In this document: positions 1-9,694 of the stretch, piece by piece
Layout of the letters: each line of letters starts with the position of its first letter
How positions within the stretch are numbered: the stretch's first letter is position 1
From: Burkholderiales bacterium
GTDB taxonomy: Bacteria > Pseudomonadota > Gammaproteobacteria > Burkholderiales > Burkholderiaceae_C
Assembly (NCBI GenBank): GCA_013205525.1
Contig: JABMMR010000322.1
Location: 1-9,882 of the forward strand
Length of the DNA stretch: 9,882 nt
Direction: 5' to 3'
Translations under genes and position numbers: made by a program
The notes under the pieces: generated by a model
Told to the model about the DNA's origin: nothing
The model's database searches: none
What the model saw: the letters and a program-made list of their open reading frames with translations, nothing else

Positions 1-116
1 ACCATTTGCTCGACCGGCCCACCGGGTACGAATTGAATGACGGTAAAAGTCAGCAACAAAATCCCGAGCAAGGTGGGGATCATCAACAAAACTCGTTTCA
101 AAATATAGAGAAACAT
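1..116 (-). CDS. yejB: YejB-type ABC transporter permease, N-terminus only (cut by window edge)
   Basis: Only the first 38 codons are inside the window; the gene continues beyond base 1. The visible protein begins MFLYILKRVLLMIPTLLGIL and continues through a hydrophobic segment to a VPGGPVEQM motif. This is the typical start of the inner-membrane permease YejB of the YejABEF oligopeptide importer: a short basic cytoplasmic N-end (K7, R8), then the first membrane helix, then the FVPGGP turn. The ATG at 116 lies one base after the TGA stop of yejA, so the two are almost certainly co-transcribed and translationally coupled. The adjacent YejA supports the assignment over other dipeptide permeases of the DppB/OppB family, which share the general N-terminal pattern. 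The rest of the protein, including the permease EAA loop, cannot be judged here. Confidence 0.85.
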   Translation of the reverse strand, partial: MFLYILKRVLLMIPTLLGILLLTFTVIQFVPGGPVEQM

Positions 117-117
117 A

Positions 118-1941
118 TCAGCGTTCTCCTGCCAGATTGGCGGGCGTGGCCCACCAAGTTGATTGAATCCAGCTCTCGGGCTGGTAGTAACGTGGCGTGA
201 TATTGGGTTGCGCAAACCGCCCTGCCCGCCATGACACGCGGTGCACGCTGCCATACCAATGCGGCACGCTGTAGTGGCCGTGGCGCAGTACACGGTCTAG
301 CGCTTTGCAAGCCGCCACAAGTTGTCCACGGGTTTGCGCCGCCACGACTTTGTCCAAGAGCGCGTCCACAGCAGGGTCTTTCACGCCAATGATGTTGCTC
401 GAGCCCTCGGTGTCCGCCGACTTGGAGCCAAAGCGCTCGAGCAACTCGGTACCCGGGGCTTCACTGCCACCGATGCGGTTGCTGACGAGTTCGAAATCAA
501 ACACATCCATGCGCTTTTGCAAGACGGCGAAGTCCACCACTTTGTAGACCACTTTGAAGCCGAGTTTTTCCAAGTTTTTTTGGAAGGGTGTCACCACGCG
601 GCCCATGGAGCCAGAGTTGTCTAAAAACTCCAAGGTGAAGGGCTCGCCCTTGGCGTTGCGCAAAGCGCCGTCGCGGTAAGTCCAACCGGCTTGTGCCAGC
701 AAGTCGCGGGCTTGTCGCAAATGGTCGCGCAAGCTGTGGCCAGAGGCCGGGTCCAGGCTGGTGACGGGGGGCAGGGGCACGGGTTGGCTGAAGACGGAGG
801 GGTCGAGTTTGCCCCGCAGGGGTTCAAGCAAATTCAACTCGTCGGTATCGGGCAGGTCTTTGGCCTCGAAATCACTGCCCACAAAATAGCCGCGCACACG
901 GGTATAGGCTTGGTAGAACAACTGGCGGTTCATCCATTCGTAGTCCATGGCCAAACCAATGGCTTGGCGCACCCTTGCGTCTTTGAACTTGGGCAAACGC
1001 GTGTTGAACATAAAGCCTTGGAAGTCGCCGGCATTGCCATGCTCAAGCTCTTTTTTAATCAAGGTGCCGTTGTCAAACAATTTGCCCTTGTAGCCGCGTG
1101 CCCATTCCCGCGCCACAAAAGCTTGTATGTAATCGAATTCGCCGGCCTTAAAACCCTCAAACTGCGCGGTAGGGTCTTTGTAAAGGCGGTAGCTGATGCG
1201 GTCGAAATTGAACATGCCTTTACGCACATTCAGGTTATTTGCCCAGTAGTCGTTGTCGCGGACATATTGAATGTCTTTGCCGAAATCAACTTTACCCAGC
1301 TTGTAGGGGCCGGAACCGATAGGCACATCAGTGATGACCTTGTCCAAGGGCTTGTCTGCGCCCCATGTGTGGCTGAACACCGACATGCCGCCCACAATCA
1401 GCGGCAACTCGGCGTTCGCTCGCTTGAAGTTAAAGCGCACCTCGCGCTCGGACAGCACCACCACGCTGGCCACTTCGCTGAAATAGGTGCGAAATTGTGG
1501 CGCTGCTTCCTTGCTGGTGAGGCGGTCGAAAGAATATTTCACATCCAAGGCCAGTACAGGGTCGCCATTGTGAAACCGTGCCAAGGGGTTGAGGCGAAAG
1601 GTGACCGACAGCTTGTCCTTGGCCACGCTCACATCTTCGGCCAACAAACCATAGGCGGTGGTGGGTTCGTCGCTGTTGCCGGTGAGCAAAGTCTCCAACA
1701 TCAACTGCCCCAGCCCCGGTGGCGCTGTTCCTTTCAAGGTAAATGGGTTGTATTTGTCAAAGCTGGAGGCGCGGGTGGGTGCCACCATGATGATTTCGCC
1801 GCCTTTGGGTGCCGAGATATTGACATAGCTGAAGCTGCCAAAGCCGGCAGGGTATTTGATGTCACCAAACTGGGCATAGGCATGGGCCGCCCAACAGCTG
1901 GGTGAAAGCAATACGCCTAAACAAAGTAAAAAAGTTCGCAT
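118..1941 (-). CDS. yejA: Periplasmic peptide-binding protein of a YejABEF-type ABC transporter
   Basis: Extracellular solute-binding protein (SBP family 5), the periplasmic receptor that hands oligopeptides to the YejB/YejE permeases; in E. coli the system also takes up microcin C. The chosen ATG at 1941 gives 607 residues, close to the roughly 600 of E. coli YejA. It starts with a signal peptide: MRTFLLCLGVLLSPSCWAAH, probable cleavage after A19-H20-A21. The mature start (FGDIKYP, then YVNISAPKGGEI) matches the YejA pattern of an aromatic 'Y-N-AP-KGG' segment. Family-typical pieces follow: FRLNPLARFHNGDPV, VPIGSGPYKLGK, FMFNTRLPKFKDARVRQAI and, near the end, VPHWYGSVHRVSW. A longer reading from a TTG at 1986 adds 15 residues that would precede the signal peptide and is unlikely. 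No good ribosome-binding site is visible before 1941. The cysteine in SPSC is not a convincing lipobox. yejB follows after one base; fabI diverges 35 bases upstream. Confidence 0.92.
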   Translation of the reverse strand: MRTFLLCLGVLLSPSCWAAHAYAQFGDIKYPAGFGSFSYVNISAPKGGEIIMVAPTRASSFDKYNPFTLKGTAPPGLGQLMLETLLTGNSDEPTTAYGLLAEDVSVAKDKLSVTFRLNPLARFHNGDPVLALDVKYSFDRLTSKEAAPQFRTYFSEVASVVVLSEREVRFNFKRANAELPLIVGGMSVFSHTWGADKPLDKVITDVPIGSGPYKLGKVDFGKDIQYVRDNDYWANNLNVRKGMFNFDRISYRLYKDPTAQFEGFKAGEFDYIQAFVAREWARGYKGKLFDNGTLIKKELEHGNAGDFQGFMFNTRLPKFKDARVRQAIGLAMDYEWMNRQLFYQAYTRVRGYFVGSDFEAKDLPDTDELNLLEPLRGKLDPSVFSQPVPLPPVTSLDPASGHSLRDHLRQARDLLAQAGWTYRDGALRNAKGEPFTLEFLDNSGSMGRVVTPFQKNLEKLGFKVVYKVVDFAVLQKRMDVFDFELVSNRIGGSEAPGTELLERFGSKSADTEGSSNIIGVKDPAVDALLDKVVAAQTRGQLVAACKALDRVLRHGHYSVPHWYGSVHRVSWRAGRFAQPNITPRYYQPESWIQSTWWATPANLAGER

Positions 1942-1976
1942 GCGACAATTCTGCAAGATTTTCAGGAGCCTTAAAG
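1942..1976. promoter_or_regulatory. 35-base divergent gap between yejA and fabI
   Basis: The yejA ATG (1941, minus) and the fabI ATG (1977, plus) are separated by only 35 bases. This is too short for two complete promoters, so the promoter of each gene must lie at least partly in the coding start of the other, unless a shared control region is used. I could not identify convincing -35/-10 pairs on either strand. The only clear element inside is the fabI ribosome-binding site. Confidence 0.5.
1964..1968 (+). promoter_or_regulatory. Ribosome-binding site of fabI (AGGAG)
   Basis: AGGAG lies 8 bases before the ATG at 1977. It decides the fabI start: the same frame is open further upstream, to an ATG at 1902, but that would add 25 residues unlike the FabI family and overlap the start of yejA. 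Confidence 0.8.
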
Positions 1977-2773
1977 ATGCAGCCAAAAACAGGGTTTTTA
2001 GCCGGTAAGAAATTGTTGATCACCGGCGTTTTGTCCAACCGATCCATCGCCTATGGCATTGCCCGCGCTTGCCACGCTCAGGGCGCGGAGTTAGCGTTCA
2101 GTTACCAAGGCGAACGATTCAAAGAGCGTATCACTGAATTCGCCGCCGATTTTGGCTCCAGCTTGGTGTTCGACTGCGATGTGTCAAGCGACCAGCAAAT
2201 TGCCGATTTGGTAGATGGCTTGACTGCGGTTTGGCCCCAGTTCGACGGTTTTGTCCATGCCATTGGTTTTGCGCCCCGCGAGTCGATTGCAGGAAATTTT
2301 TTAGACGGCTTGAGCCGTGAAGCGTTTGCCATCGCACACGACATCAGCGCCTACAGCTTTCCCGCCATGACCAAGGCCATGCTGCCCTTCTTTAACGACA
2401 AAGCCTCGGTACTCACCCTCAGTTATTTGGGTGCTTTGCGTACCGTGCCCAACTACAACACCATGGGTCTGGCCAAAGCCTCGCTGGAAGCCTCGGTGCG
2501 CTATTTGGCCGAGTCGCTGGGCAGCCACAACCGTGGTCTGCGTGCCAACGGCATCAGCGCGGGCCCCATCAAAACATTGGCAGCCTCGGGCATCAAAGGC
2601 TTTGGCAAGATTTTGGAGGTGGTCGCCAGCAACGCGCCGATTCGTCGCAACGTGACCATCGACGATGTGGGCAATGTCGCCGCCTTCTTGCTGTCCGATT
2701 TGGCCGCCGGCGTGAGCGCTGAAATCACATATGTGGATGGCGGCTTCAGCCAAGTGGTGGGCGGCATCGCAGA

Positions 2774-2777
<4 letters not shown>
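1977..2777 (+). CDS. fabI: Enoyl-[acyl-carrier-protein] reductase (NADH), FabI
   Basis: Catalyses the last step of each fatty-acid elongation cycle, NADH-dependent reduction of enoyl-ACP, in the cytoplasm; it is the target of triclosan and usually essential. The 266-residue protein fits the family (E. coli 262). It opens with FLAGKKLLITGVLSNRSIAY, the divergent nucleotide-binding loop (GVLSNRSIA) that separates FabI from ordinary SDRs. The catalytic pattern is intact: Y150 in LSYLGA, Y160 in PNYNTMGLAK and K167, which give the FabI Y-x6-K spacing and correspond to E. coli Y146, Y156 and K163. HAIGFAPRE around G97 is the segment where triclosan-resistance changes (E. coli G93) occur; it is wild-type-like here. 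ISAGPIKTLAASGI is the substrate-loop signature and ITYVDGGFS closes the fold. Start chosen by the AGGAG site and by family length. The stop overlaps that of dusA. Confidence 0.97.
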
Positions 2778-5750
<2,973 letters not shown>

Positions 5751-5767
5751 AAGGTTGGTGTTCACAG

Positions 5768-6505
5768 TTAGCCCATATGCAAACCACCGTTGCAGGAGAA
5801 GTCTGCACCGGTGGTAAAGCCCGATTCATCGCCCGCCAACCAACCCACGATGGAGCCGATTTCTTCGGGCGTGCCCAAGCGCTTAACAGGAATCGTGGCC
5901 ACAATTTTTTCCAACACATCGGGCTTGATGGCTTTGACCATGTCGGTGCCGATGTAGCCAGGACTGACCGTATTGACCGTCACGCCTTTGTTGGCCATTT
6001 CTTGAGCCAAGGCCATGGTGAAGCCGTGCATGCCGGCTTTGGCCGCCGAGTAATTGGTTTGCCCCGACTGGCCTTTTTCGCCATTCACAGACGATATTTG
6101 GATGATGCGACCCCAGCACTTCTCCACCATGCCAGGGACAACTTGCTTGGTCACATTGAACATGGCATTCAAGTTTGTGTCGATCACGGCTTTCCAGTCG
6201 TCGACCGTCATCTTCAAAAACATGCGGTCACGGGTGATGCCGGCGTTATTCACCAGCACATCGATGGGGCCGTGTTCTGCCACCGCTTTGCTGAAGGCAT
6301 CGGTGGTGGACGTCCAATCGGCGACATTGCCCACCGAGGCGTAAAAGCTGTAGCCCATGAGTTTTTGCTCACCCAGCCATTTGTCAAAGTCACGGCTAGG
6401 ACCGCAGCCAGCAATGACTTTGTAGCCCATTTTGTGCAGCCGATGGCAAATAGAGGTGCCAATGCCGCCCATGCCACCTGTCACGTACGCGATTTTTTGA
6501 CTCAT
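5768..6505 (-). CDS. phaB: Acetoacetyl-CoA reductase PhaB
   Basis: NADPH-dependent SDR that reduces acetoacetyl-CoA to (R)-3-hydroxybutyryl-CoA, the monomer for poly-3-hydroxybutyrate. Its 245 residues closely follow Cupriavidus necator PhaB (246): IAYVTGGMGGIGT (5-17), VIAGCGPS, LVNNAGITRD (84-93), ISSVNGEKGQSGQTNYSAAK (137-156), VNTVSPGYIGTDMVKAI, IPVKRLGTPEEI and the C-terminal FSCNGGLHMG. The catalytic set S139, Y152 and K156 is intact. The GGMGGIG loop and the CGPS segment separate PhaB from FabG. It has a strong ribosome-binding site. phaC lies 37 bases upstream and the MDR gene directly downstream, so it is part of one transcription unit. No phaA thiolase gene lies between phaC and phaB. 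Confidence 0.97.
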   Translation of the reverse strand: MSQKIAYVTGGMGGIGTSICHRLHKMGYKVIAGCGPSRDFDKWLGEQKLMGYSFYASVGNVADWTSTTDAFSKAVAEHGPIDVLVNNAGITRDRMFLKMTVDDWKAVIDTNLNAMFNVTKQVVPGMVEKCWGRIIQISSVNGEKGQSGQTNYSAAKAGMHGFTMALAQEMANKGVTVNTVSPGYIGTDMVKAIKPDVLEKIVATIPVKRLGTPEEIGSIVGWLAGDESGFTTGADFSCNGGLHMG

Positions 6506-6515
6506 AACTTTTTAT

Positions 6516-6521
6516 CTCCTT
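6516..6521 (-). promoter_or_regulatory. Ribosome-binding site of phaB (AAGGAG)
   Basis: Read on the minus strand, AAAGGAGAT lies 10 bases before the phaB ATG at 6505, in the 37-base phaC-phaB gap. It is the strongest ribosome-binding site on the minus strand of this window. This suggests phaB is translated independently and strongly, while the downstream MDR and LPOR genes have no clear site of their own. Confidence 0.75.
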
Positions 6522-6542
6522 TGATGGGTTTTTTGGGGATCT

Positions 6543-8147
6543 TCAGGCGCGCGATTTAACGTAGCGCCCAGGTGCGGGTTCTATGGCCTTGAACTCACCG
6601 CGCCCGTATTTTTTCGGGGCGGCAATTTGCTGTCCGGCATGGGTTTTCAGCCAAGCCGCCCAATCGGGCCACCAACTGCCAGCATGTTCTTGGGTTTTGG
6701 CATGCCAGTCGCCAAAGCGCTTGGGGAAACTGTTGTCTTTGCGGGTCCAGTAACTGCGTTTTTTCGCGTCAGGCGGGTTGATGACGCCGGCAATGTGCCC
6801 CGACGCGCCCATCACAAAACGCTTGGGGCCCTGAAAAACTTGGGTGCTGGCATAAGCCGCAGCTATAGGAACAATATGGTCTTCTTTAGAGCCATAAATA
6901 TACACAGGGGTGTCCACACGGCGCAGGTCAATCGACTCGCCGCAGACGGTGGCCTTGCCGGGTTTGACCAAATTATTTTCCAAATAGGTATTGCGCAAAT
7001 ACCAAGCGTACATAGGGCCAGGCAAATTGGTCGCGTCGCTGTTCCAGTAAAGCAAATCAAACGGCGGCGGTGTTTCCCCTTTGAGGTAGTTGCCCACCAC
7101 ATAATTCCAGACCAAATCGTTTGGACGCAAAAAACTAAAGGTTTGCGCCATATCGCGACCCGCCATCAAACCGCCTTCGGAAAATTGGGCTTCGCGAAAT
7201 TTAACAAAAGCTTCGTCTATAAACACATCCAACACACCTGTGTGGCTGAAGTCAACCAAGGTGGTCAGCAAGGTGGCGCTGGCCACGGGGTCTTCACCCC
7301 GCGCCGCCAACACCGCCAAGGCGTTGCTGAGGATGGTGCCGCCCACACAAAAACCCAAGGCATTGATTTGCGGCATATTGCCAATGCGCCGCGCCGCTTC
7401 AATGGCCGCGAGGGCACCTTTTTCCACATAATCGTCCCAACGGGTGTGGGCCATGGACGCGTCGGGGTTGCGCCAACTCACCACAAAAGTGCGGTGTCCC
7501 TGAGCCACGGCGTAGCGAATGAGTGAATTTGCCGGTTGCAAATCCAAAATATAAAACTTGTTGATGCAAGGCGGAATCAACAAAAAAGGACGCTGGTAAA
7601 CCTTGGGGGTGAGCGGTTTGTATTCCAACAGTTGAAACAACTCGTTTTCAAACACCACCGCGCCTTCGCTGGTGGCCACGTTTTTGCCCACCTCAAACAG
7701 GCTCTCGTCGGTCATGGACACATGACCTTGTTGCAAATCATGCAACATGTTTTGCACGCCCTTGGCAATGCTTTCGCCTTTGCTGTCGATGGCTTTTTGC
7801 TGCGCCTCGGCATTCAGCGCCCAAAAATTGCTGGGTGAAGATGCCGCGGCCCACTGCTCTACCGCAAAGCGTATGCGGGCGCGGGTTTTGTCGTCAGTGT
7901 CCAAGGCATCGGTCATGGCCATCAAGGTACGGGCATTGAGCAAATACATGGCGGCAGAAAAAGCGGACAACGGGTTGTGCTGCCAAGGCTCGGCAGCAAA
8001 ACGACGGTCTTTCAGCTTGGGGTTGTCTTGCAGGCCTTGCTGCCACAAGGACATGGCTTCTTGGGCATACGCTGACTGCAGTTGACTGAGTTGCTCGCCA
8101 TGAAAATTCAAGTTTGGCAACCAAAGGGAACGAGGATGGGTGGGCAT
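6543..8147 (-). CDS. phaC: Class I polyhydroxyalkanoate synthase PhaC
   Basis: Polymerises (R)-3-hydroxyacyl-CoA into PHA/PHB on the surface of intracellular granules. The 534-residue protein shows the N-terminal PhaC domain (residues about 15-170, with DRRFAAEPWQHNPL and FWALNAEAQQKAI) followed by the alpha/beta-hydrolase catalytic domain: RPFLLIPPCINKFYILDL, HRTFVVSWRNPD, the lipase-like box GFCVGGT with nucleophile C267, YGSKEDHIVP with D423, and GASGHIAGVINPP with H451. The triad Cys-Asp-His is complete, matching C. necator C319/D480/H508. The protein is shorter than C. necator PhaC (589) because the variable N-end is shorter. The ATG at 8147 is the only choice in frame: a TGA stop lies 12 bases upstream. 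No ribosome-binding site is evident. phaB follows after 37 bases. The gap to pgeF upstream (8148-8207) may hold a promoter, but I could not pick one out. Confidence 0.96.
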   Translation of the reverse strand: MPTHPRSLWLPNLNFHGEQLSQLQSAYAQEAMSLWQQGLQDNPKLKDRRFAAEPWQHNPLSAFSAAMYLLNARTLMAMTDALDTDDKTRARIRFAVEQWAAASSPSNFWALNAEAQQKAIDSKGESIAKGVQNMLHDLQQGHVSMTDESLFEVGKNVATSEGAVVFENELFQLLEYKPLTPKVYQRPFLLIPPCINKFYILDLQPANSLIRYAVAQGHRTFVVSWRNPDASMAHTRWDDYVEKGALAAIEAARRIGNMPQINALGFCVGGTILSNALAVLAARGEDPVASATLLTTLVDFSHTGVLDVFIDEAFVKFREAQFSEGGLMAGRDMAQTFSFLRPNDLVWNYVVGNYLKGETPPPFDLLYWNSDATNLPGPMYAWYLRNTYLENNLVKPGKATVCGESIDLRRVDTPVYIYGSKEDHIVPIAAAYASTQVFQGPKRFVMGASGHIAGVINPPDAKKRSYWTRKDNSFPKRFGDWHAKTQEHAGSWWPDWAAWLKTHAGQQIAAPKKYGRGEFKAIEPAPGRYVKSRA

Positions 8148-8207
8148 GGCGAAGGGTCAAAAAATGTTCATCCATCTTATGCCAAACCTCTTACAACAAC
8201 CTGCCAT
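8148..8207 (-). other. 60-base gap between pgeF and phaC
   Basis: The only clear break in the minus-strand gene run other than the phaC-phaB gap. Read on the minus strand it contains TTGTTG followed after 14 bases by TAAGAT. This resembles a -35/-10 pair, but the spacing is too short for a confident call. No terminator hairpin is visible, so read-through from pgeF into phaC is possible. Confidence 0.3.
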
Positions 8208-8951
8208 TTAACCCAGCAAGGCTATGCCCGCGGCGAATCGCCCTGTGACCGAATCTCTTCGGTAGGAAAAGAAAACCGAAGGGTTTTCAAAAGTGCACCA
8301 AGAAGGTGTGCTGTCATTACCTTCAATTTCCCCTGCTGACCAATCGGCTAAGCGCTGGCGGGCGAGCAGCGCCAAATCACACAAGTATTTACCCTTGGTT
8401 GGCAAACTCTTAAAAGCGTAGGCAGCCAAAGGATCATGAGCCAGAAAAGCCTCGCGCACCTCTGGCCCTACTTCAAAAGCGCGAGGGCCTATGCAGGGTC
8501 CCAGCCAAATCTGCACATCTTCTAAAGCGCCCCGACTGACCAAAGCGCGTCGCATGGCCTCCAACACCCCACCGCGCTTAGGCTCACCGGCCAAACCACG
8601 CCAACCGGCATGGACTGCGGCCACCATTTTTTTGCGAGCGCTGTAAAACAAAATCGGCAGGCAATCGGCCACCATGACGGTGCAAGCCACGCCGGCCTCT
8701 TGGGTGAAACAGGCGTCGGCTTGTTGTCCATCGGGCGTGTCATGGTGCAACTGCGCCACTACACTGCCATGGACTTGGCGCATGAAGACGGGGCGTTGTT
8801 GCAACTCTAAGGTGAGTAACTGCCGGTTGTTGAATACCGCTTGCGTATCCTCGCCTACATGGTCGCCTAAATTGAAACTGTCATAAGGCGGCAAAGACGA
8901 GCCGCCGGTTCGGGTGGTGCAAAACACCTTCACCCCAGACCAAGCGGGCAT
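8208..8951 (-). CDS. pgeF: Peptidoglycan editing factor PgeF (laccase-domain, YfiH family)
   Basis: Member of the DUF152/laccase-domain family, annotated as polyphenol oxidase or purine nucleosidase; in E. coli PgeF (YfiH) keeps wrong amino acids out of peptidoglycan precursors. Motifs in order: CTTRTGGSSLPPYDSFNLG, QVHGSVV, VADCLPILF, VHAGWRGL, LGPCIGPRAFEVG and, near the end, FFSYRRDSVTGRFA. The metal-site residues of the family (His of QVHG, Cys of ADC, His of HAGW) are all present; they are residues 89, 125 and 142 if counted from 9035. The start is not settled. The ATG at 8951 (247 residues, E. coli has 243) avoids overlap with maiA. A TTG at 8975 would match the family N-end best. An ATG at 9032 (or TTG at 9035) would overlap maiA by about 70 bases. 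None has a good ribosome-binding site. Confidence 0.92.
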   Translation of the reverse strand: MPAWSGVKVFCTTRTGGSSLPPYDSFNLGDHVGEDTQAVFNNRQLLTLELQQRPVFMRQVHGSVVAQLHHDTPDGQQADACFTQEAGVACTVMVADCLPILFYSARKKMVAAVHAGWRGLAGEPKRGGVLEAMRRALVSRGALEDVQIWLGPCIGPRAFEVGPEVREAFLAHDPLAAYAFKSLPTKGKYLCDLALLARQRLADWSAGEIEGNDSTPSWCTFENPSVFFSYRRDSVTGRFAAGIALLG

Positions 8952-8964
8952 ATAAGGAAAAAGC

Positions 8965-9603
8965 TCAGGCTTCAAAGTCGGGACAAGCTGAGGGTTGGGC
9001 TTGGCTGAAAGCGGGCAAGGCCATGCAGGCATCAAATATTTGCATGGTTCGGTCGAGCCCGTTTAAATCTACTTTAAAACGCTTGGCGTTGAAGATTTGT
9101 GGCACCAACACGCAATCGGCCATGCTGACTTGGTCGCCATGGCAAAAAATTCCCGTTTCAGCTTGTTGCAGCTGTTTTTCAAACGCCTCTAGCCCTGAGC
9201 GTACCCAGTGGTGATACCAGGTGTTTTTCGTGTCTTCGTCCAGCTTCAAAGTGCCGCTGAGGTATTTCAAAACCCGCAGGTTGTTCAAGGGATGGATCTC
9301 ACACGCAATCGATTGCGACAAGGCACGCACCCGCCATTTACCCGCTGCGTCGCTGGGCAACAAAGCCGGTTGCGGGTACTGCTCATCTAAATATTCCATG
9401 ATGGCCATGGACTGCGTCAAGCGCAGGGCATCAATTTCCAGCACGGGAACCAAGGCGTCAGCGCTGACAGCGGTGAAATCGTCTTGAAGCTGCTGACCCG
9501 AACCCAAATGCACTGACACGTAGTCATAGCTCAGGCCTTTGAGCGCCAAAGCGATGCGCACACGAAACGAGGCAGATGAACGGAAATAGGAATAAAGCTT
9601 CAT
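8965..9603 (-). CDS. maiA: Maleylacetoacetate isomerase, zeta-class glutathione S-transferase
   Basis: Glutathione-dependent cis-trans isomerase that converts maleylacetoacetate to fumarylacetoacetate in tyrosine/homogentisate and gentisate breakdown; cytoplasmic. The 212-residue protein begins MKLYSYFRSSASFRVRIALA, containing the zeta-class SSxSxRVRIAL motif (the animal-enzyme Cys is Ala here, as in many bacterial members). Then come VPVLEIDALRLTQSMAIMEY with the cis-Pro and glutathione-binding Gln-Ser, YPQPALLP, and the zeta signature IACEIHPLNNLRVLKYL. The C-terminal helical domain includes GDQVSMADCVLVPQIFNA, the N-capping box. The ATG at 9603 is chosen because the family starts MKLYSYFRSS. 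ATGs at 9609 and 9642 in the same frame would add 2 or 13 residues. It heads the seven-gene minus-strand run and is divergent from the NUDIX gene. No other homogentisate-pathway gene is nearby. Confidence 0.9.
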   Translation of the reverse strand: MKLYSYFRSSASFRVRIALALKGLSYDYVSVHLGSGQQLQDDFTAVSADALVPVLEIDALRLTQSMAIMEYLDEQYPQPALLPSDAAGKWRVRALSQSIACEIHPLNNLRVLKYLSGTLKLDEDTKNTWYHHWVRSGLEAFEKQLQQAETGIFCHGDQVSMADCVLVPQIFNAKRFKVDLNGLDRTMQIFDACMALPAFSQAQPSACPDFEA

Positions 9604-9621
9604 GGCCATAGGATAAGCTTT
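9594..9621. repeat. Inverted repeat around the maiA start codon
   Basis: AAAGCTT (9594-9600) and AAGCTTT (9615-9621) form 7-bp arms around a 14-base loop. The maiA ATG (9603) lies in the loop, inside a second small palindrome, ATGGCCAT (9602-9609). The sequence GGCCATAGG also occurs twice, at 9604-9612 and 9637-9645. A weak hairpin over the start codon is possible, but no function is shown. Confidence 0.4.
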
Positions 9622-9694
9622 TTGGAAAGTATTCAAGGCCATAGGCGAATCGATACACTCTCCTCCCAAGACTGACCCTAGCGAAGAGCCTCTC
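9604..9694. promoter_or_regulatory. Divergent intergenic region between maiA and the NUDIX gene
   Basis: 91 bases that must drive both maiA (minus) and the NUDIX gene (plus). A near-perfect Shine-Dalgarno sequence, GGGAGGAGAG, is read on the minus strand at 9658-9667, but the nearest in-frame ATG (9642) is 15 bases away and the favoured maiA start is further still. On the plus strand GAAGAG (9683-9688) lies 6 bases before the TTG start at 9695. I see no promoter hexamers I would defend. Confidence 0.4.

Noticed and set aside
691..1905. 404-codon open frame on the plus strand, antisense to yejA
   Set aside because: The protein has no recognisable motif and lies wholly opposite a clearly real gene; it follows from the codon bias of yejA.
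1890..1941. Lipoprotein signal in YejA (cysteine at residue 16)
   Set aside because: S-P-S-C does not fit the lipobox consensus; an A-H-A signal peptidase I site just after it fits better and agrees with the YejA family.
6627..7526. 299-codon open frame antisense to phaC
   Set aside because: No motif, and the opposite strand encodes a complete PHA synthase with its full catalytic triad.
8185..8205. Possible sigma-54 promoter upstream of phaC (TGGCAGGTTGTTGT on the minus strand)
   Set aside because: The TGGCA and TTGC-like blocks are at the wrong spacing and the GC element is not matched.
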